5,599 nucleotides of DNA from Amylibacter sp. (GTDB lineage Bacteria; Pseudomonadota; Alphaproteobacteria; Rhodobacterales; Rhodobacteraceae). The stretch covers positions 1 through 5,599 of the forward strand of contig JALWOO010000399.1 in the NCBI GenBank assembly GCA_027083485.1, read 5' to 3'. Every line of letters starts with the position of its first letter. Positions within the stretch are counted from its first letter, which is position 1. Position numbers and translations under genes: made by a program. The notes under the pieces were generated by a model that did no database searches, was not told where the DNA came from, and saw only the letters and a list, made by a program, of their open reading frames with translations. This document shows, piece after piece, positions 5,494 to 5,599 of this stretch.

Positions 5494-5599
5494 GGAGGTG
5501 GTGGTCGGCCCGATCTCGCCCAGGCGGGTGGGCCGCAGGTCGATAAAGTGGATGAAATGCTTGCTCGCGTGGACGATGTGATTAGGTCGCAGCTTGGCG
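5488..5599 (+). CDS. alaS: C-terminal fragment of alanyl-tRNA synthetase, joined in frame to the AI-2E gene (probable chimera)
   Basis: In the same frame as the upstream membrane protein, the sequence encodes GGGGGGRPDLAQAGG followed by PQVDKVDEMLARVDDVIRSQLG. The first block is the DHHA1/C-Ala signature of alanyl-tRNA synthetase, typically GGGRPDMAQAGG. From AGG to the window edge there are 22 residues, the same as from AGG to the end of E. coli AlaRS as I recall it. The window therefore ends at or within a codon or so of the expected alaS stop. The short acidic helix fits the AlaRS C-terminus and not a membrane protein. AlaRS is normally ~880 residues, so this is only its tail. It is not expected to be a functional gene here. 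A real fusion of these two families would make no known biochemical sense. Confidence 0.75.

Noticed and set aside
4741..5599. A novel natural fusion of a transporter with an AlaRS C-terminal domain
   Set aside because: The transporter lacks its last third, the join falls in a short GC-rich shared string, and the AlaRS part is an isolated tail ending at the window edge. A chimera explains this better than a new architecture.
1..5599. Mobile elements, CRISPR arrays, tRNA/rRNA genes, toxin-antitoxin or defence modules
   Set aside because: I found no terminal inverted repeats, transposase or integrase motifs, spaced direct repeats, tRNA-like cloverleaf or toxin-antitoxin gene pair.

Overview
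This looks like chromosomal DNA from an alphaproteobacterium, most likely Rhodobacteraceae (roseobacter/Rhodobacter group). The reasons are the moderately high GC content, the strong GC preference at third codon positions, the EF-P C-terminal tail, and a small acidic orphan protein (4312-4623) of a type I associate with that family. Nothing in it looks like a phage, transposon, CRISPR or toxin locus. The genes are ordinary housekeeping, regulatory and transport genes. The unusual signals are in the non-coding spacers and at the extreme right end.

Left part (1-1986): a truncated metR-type LysR regulator points left and metF (5,10-methylenetetrahydrofolate reductase) points right. The 111-bp spacer between them holds an exact MetR-type box, TGAA-N5-TTCA, plus a degenerate second box 31 bp away. 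This reads as methionine-pathway control of metF and probably autoregulation of metR. A PaaI-like hotdog thioesterase follows metF. Its ribosome binding site lies inside a perfect 8-bp hairpin.

Middle part (1983-3530): a CrgA/DmlR-like LysR regulator runs convergently into the thioesterase gene, and their stop codons overlap in TTAA. It is divergent from a LysE/RhtB-family exporter across an AT-rich 87-bp spacer, the usual layout of a regulator and the transporter it controls.

Right-centre part (3540-4672): efp (translation elongation factor P, with the modifiable Lys34) lies on the minus strand with its own plausible promoter. Upstream of it, and divergent, is a 103-aa conserved protein of unknown function (probably DUF6280). 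Its leader can be drawn as a chain of alternative hairpins, and the gene ends in a clear intrinsic terminator.

Right end (4688-5599): an AI-2E/PerM-family membrane protein begins normally and breaks off after residue ~250 in its conserved FIPYVGSIIG motif. The reading frame then continues directly into what is recognisably the last ~36 residues of alanyl-tRNA synthetase (GGGGGGRPDLAQAGG motif). I read this as a chimeric join at a short GC-rich microhomology, most likely an assembly or amplification artefact, so the last ~110 bp should not be trusted as native context.
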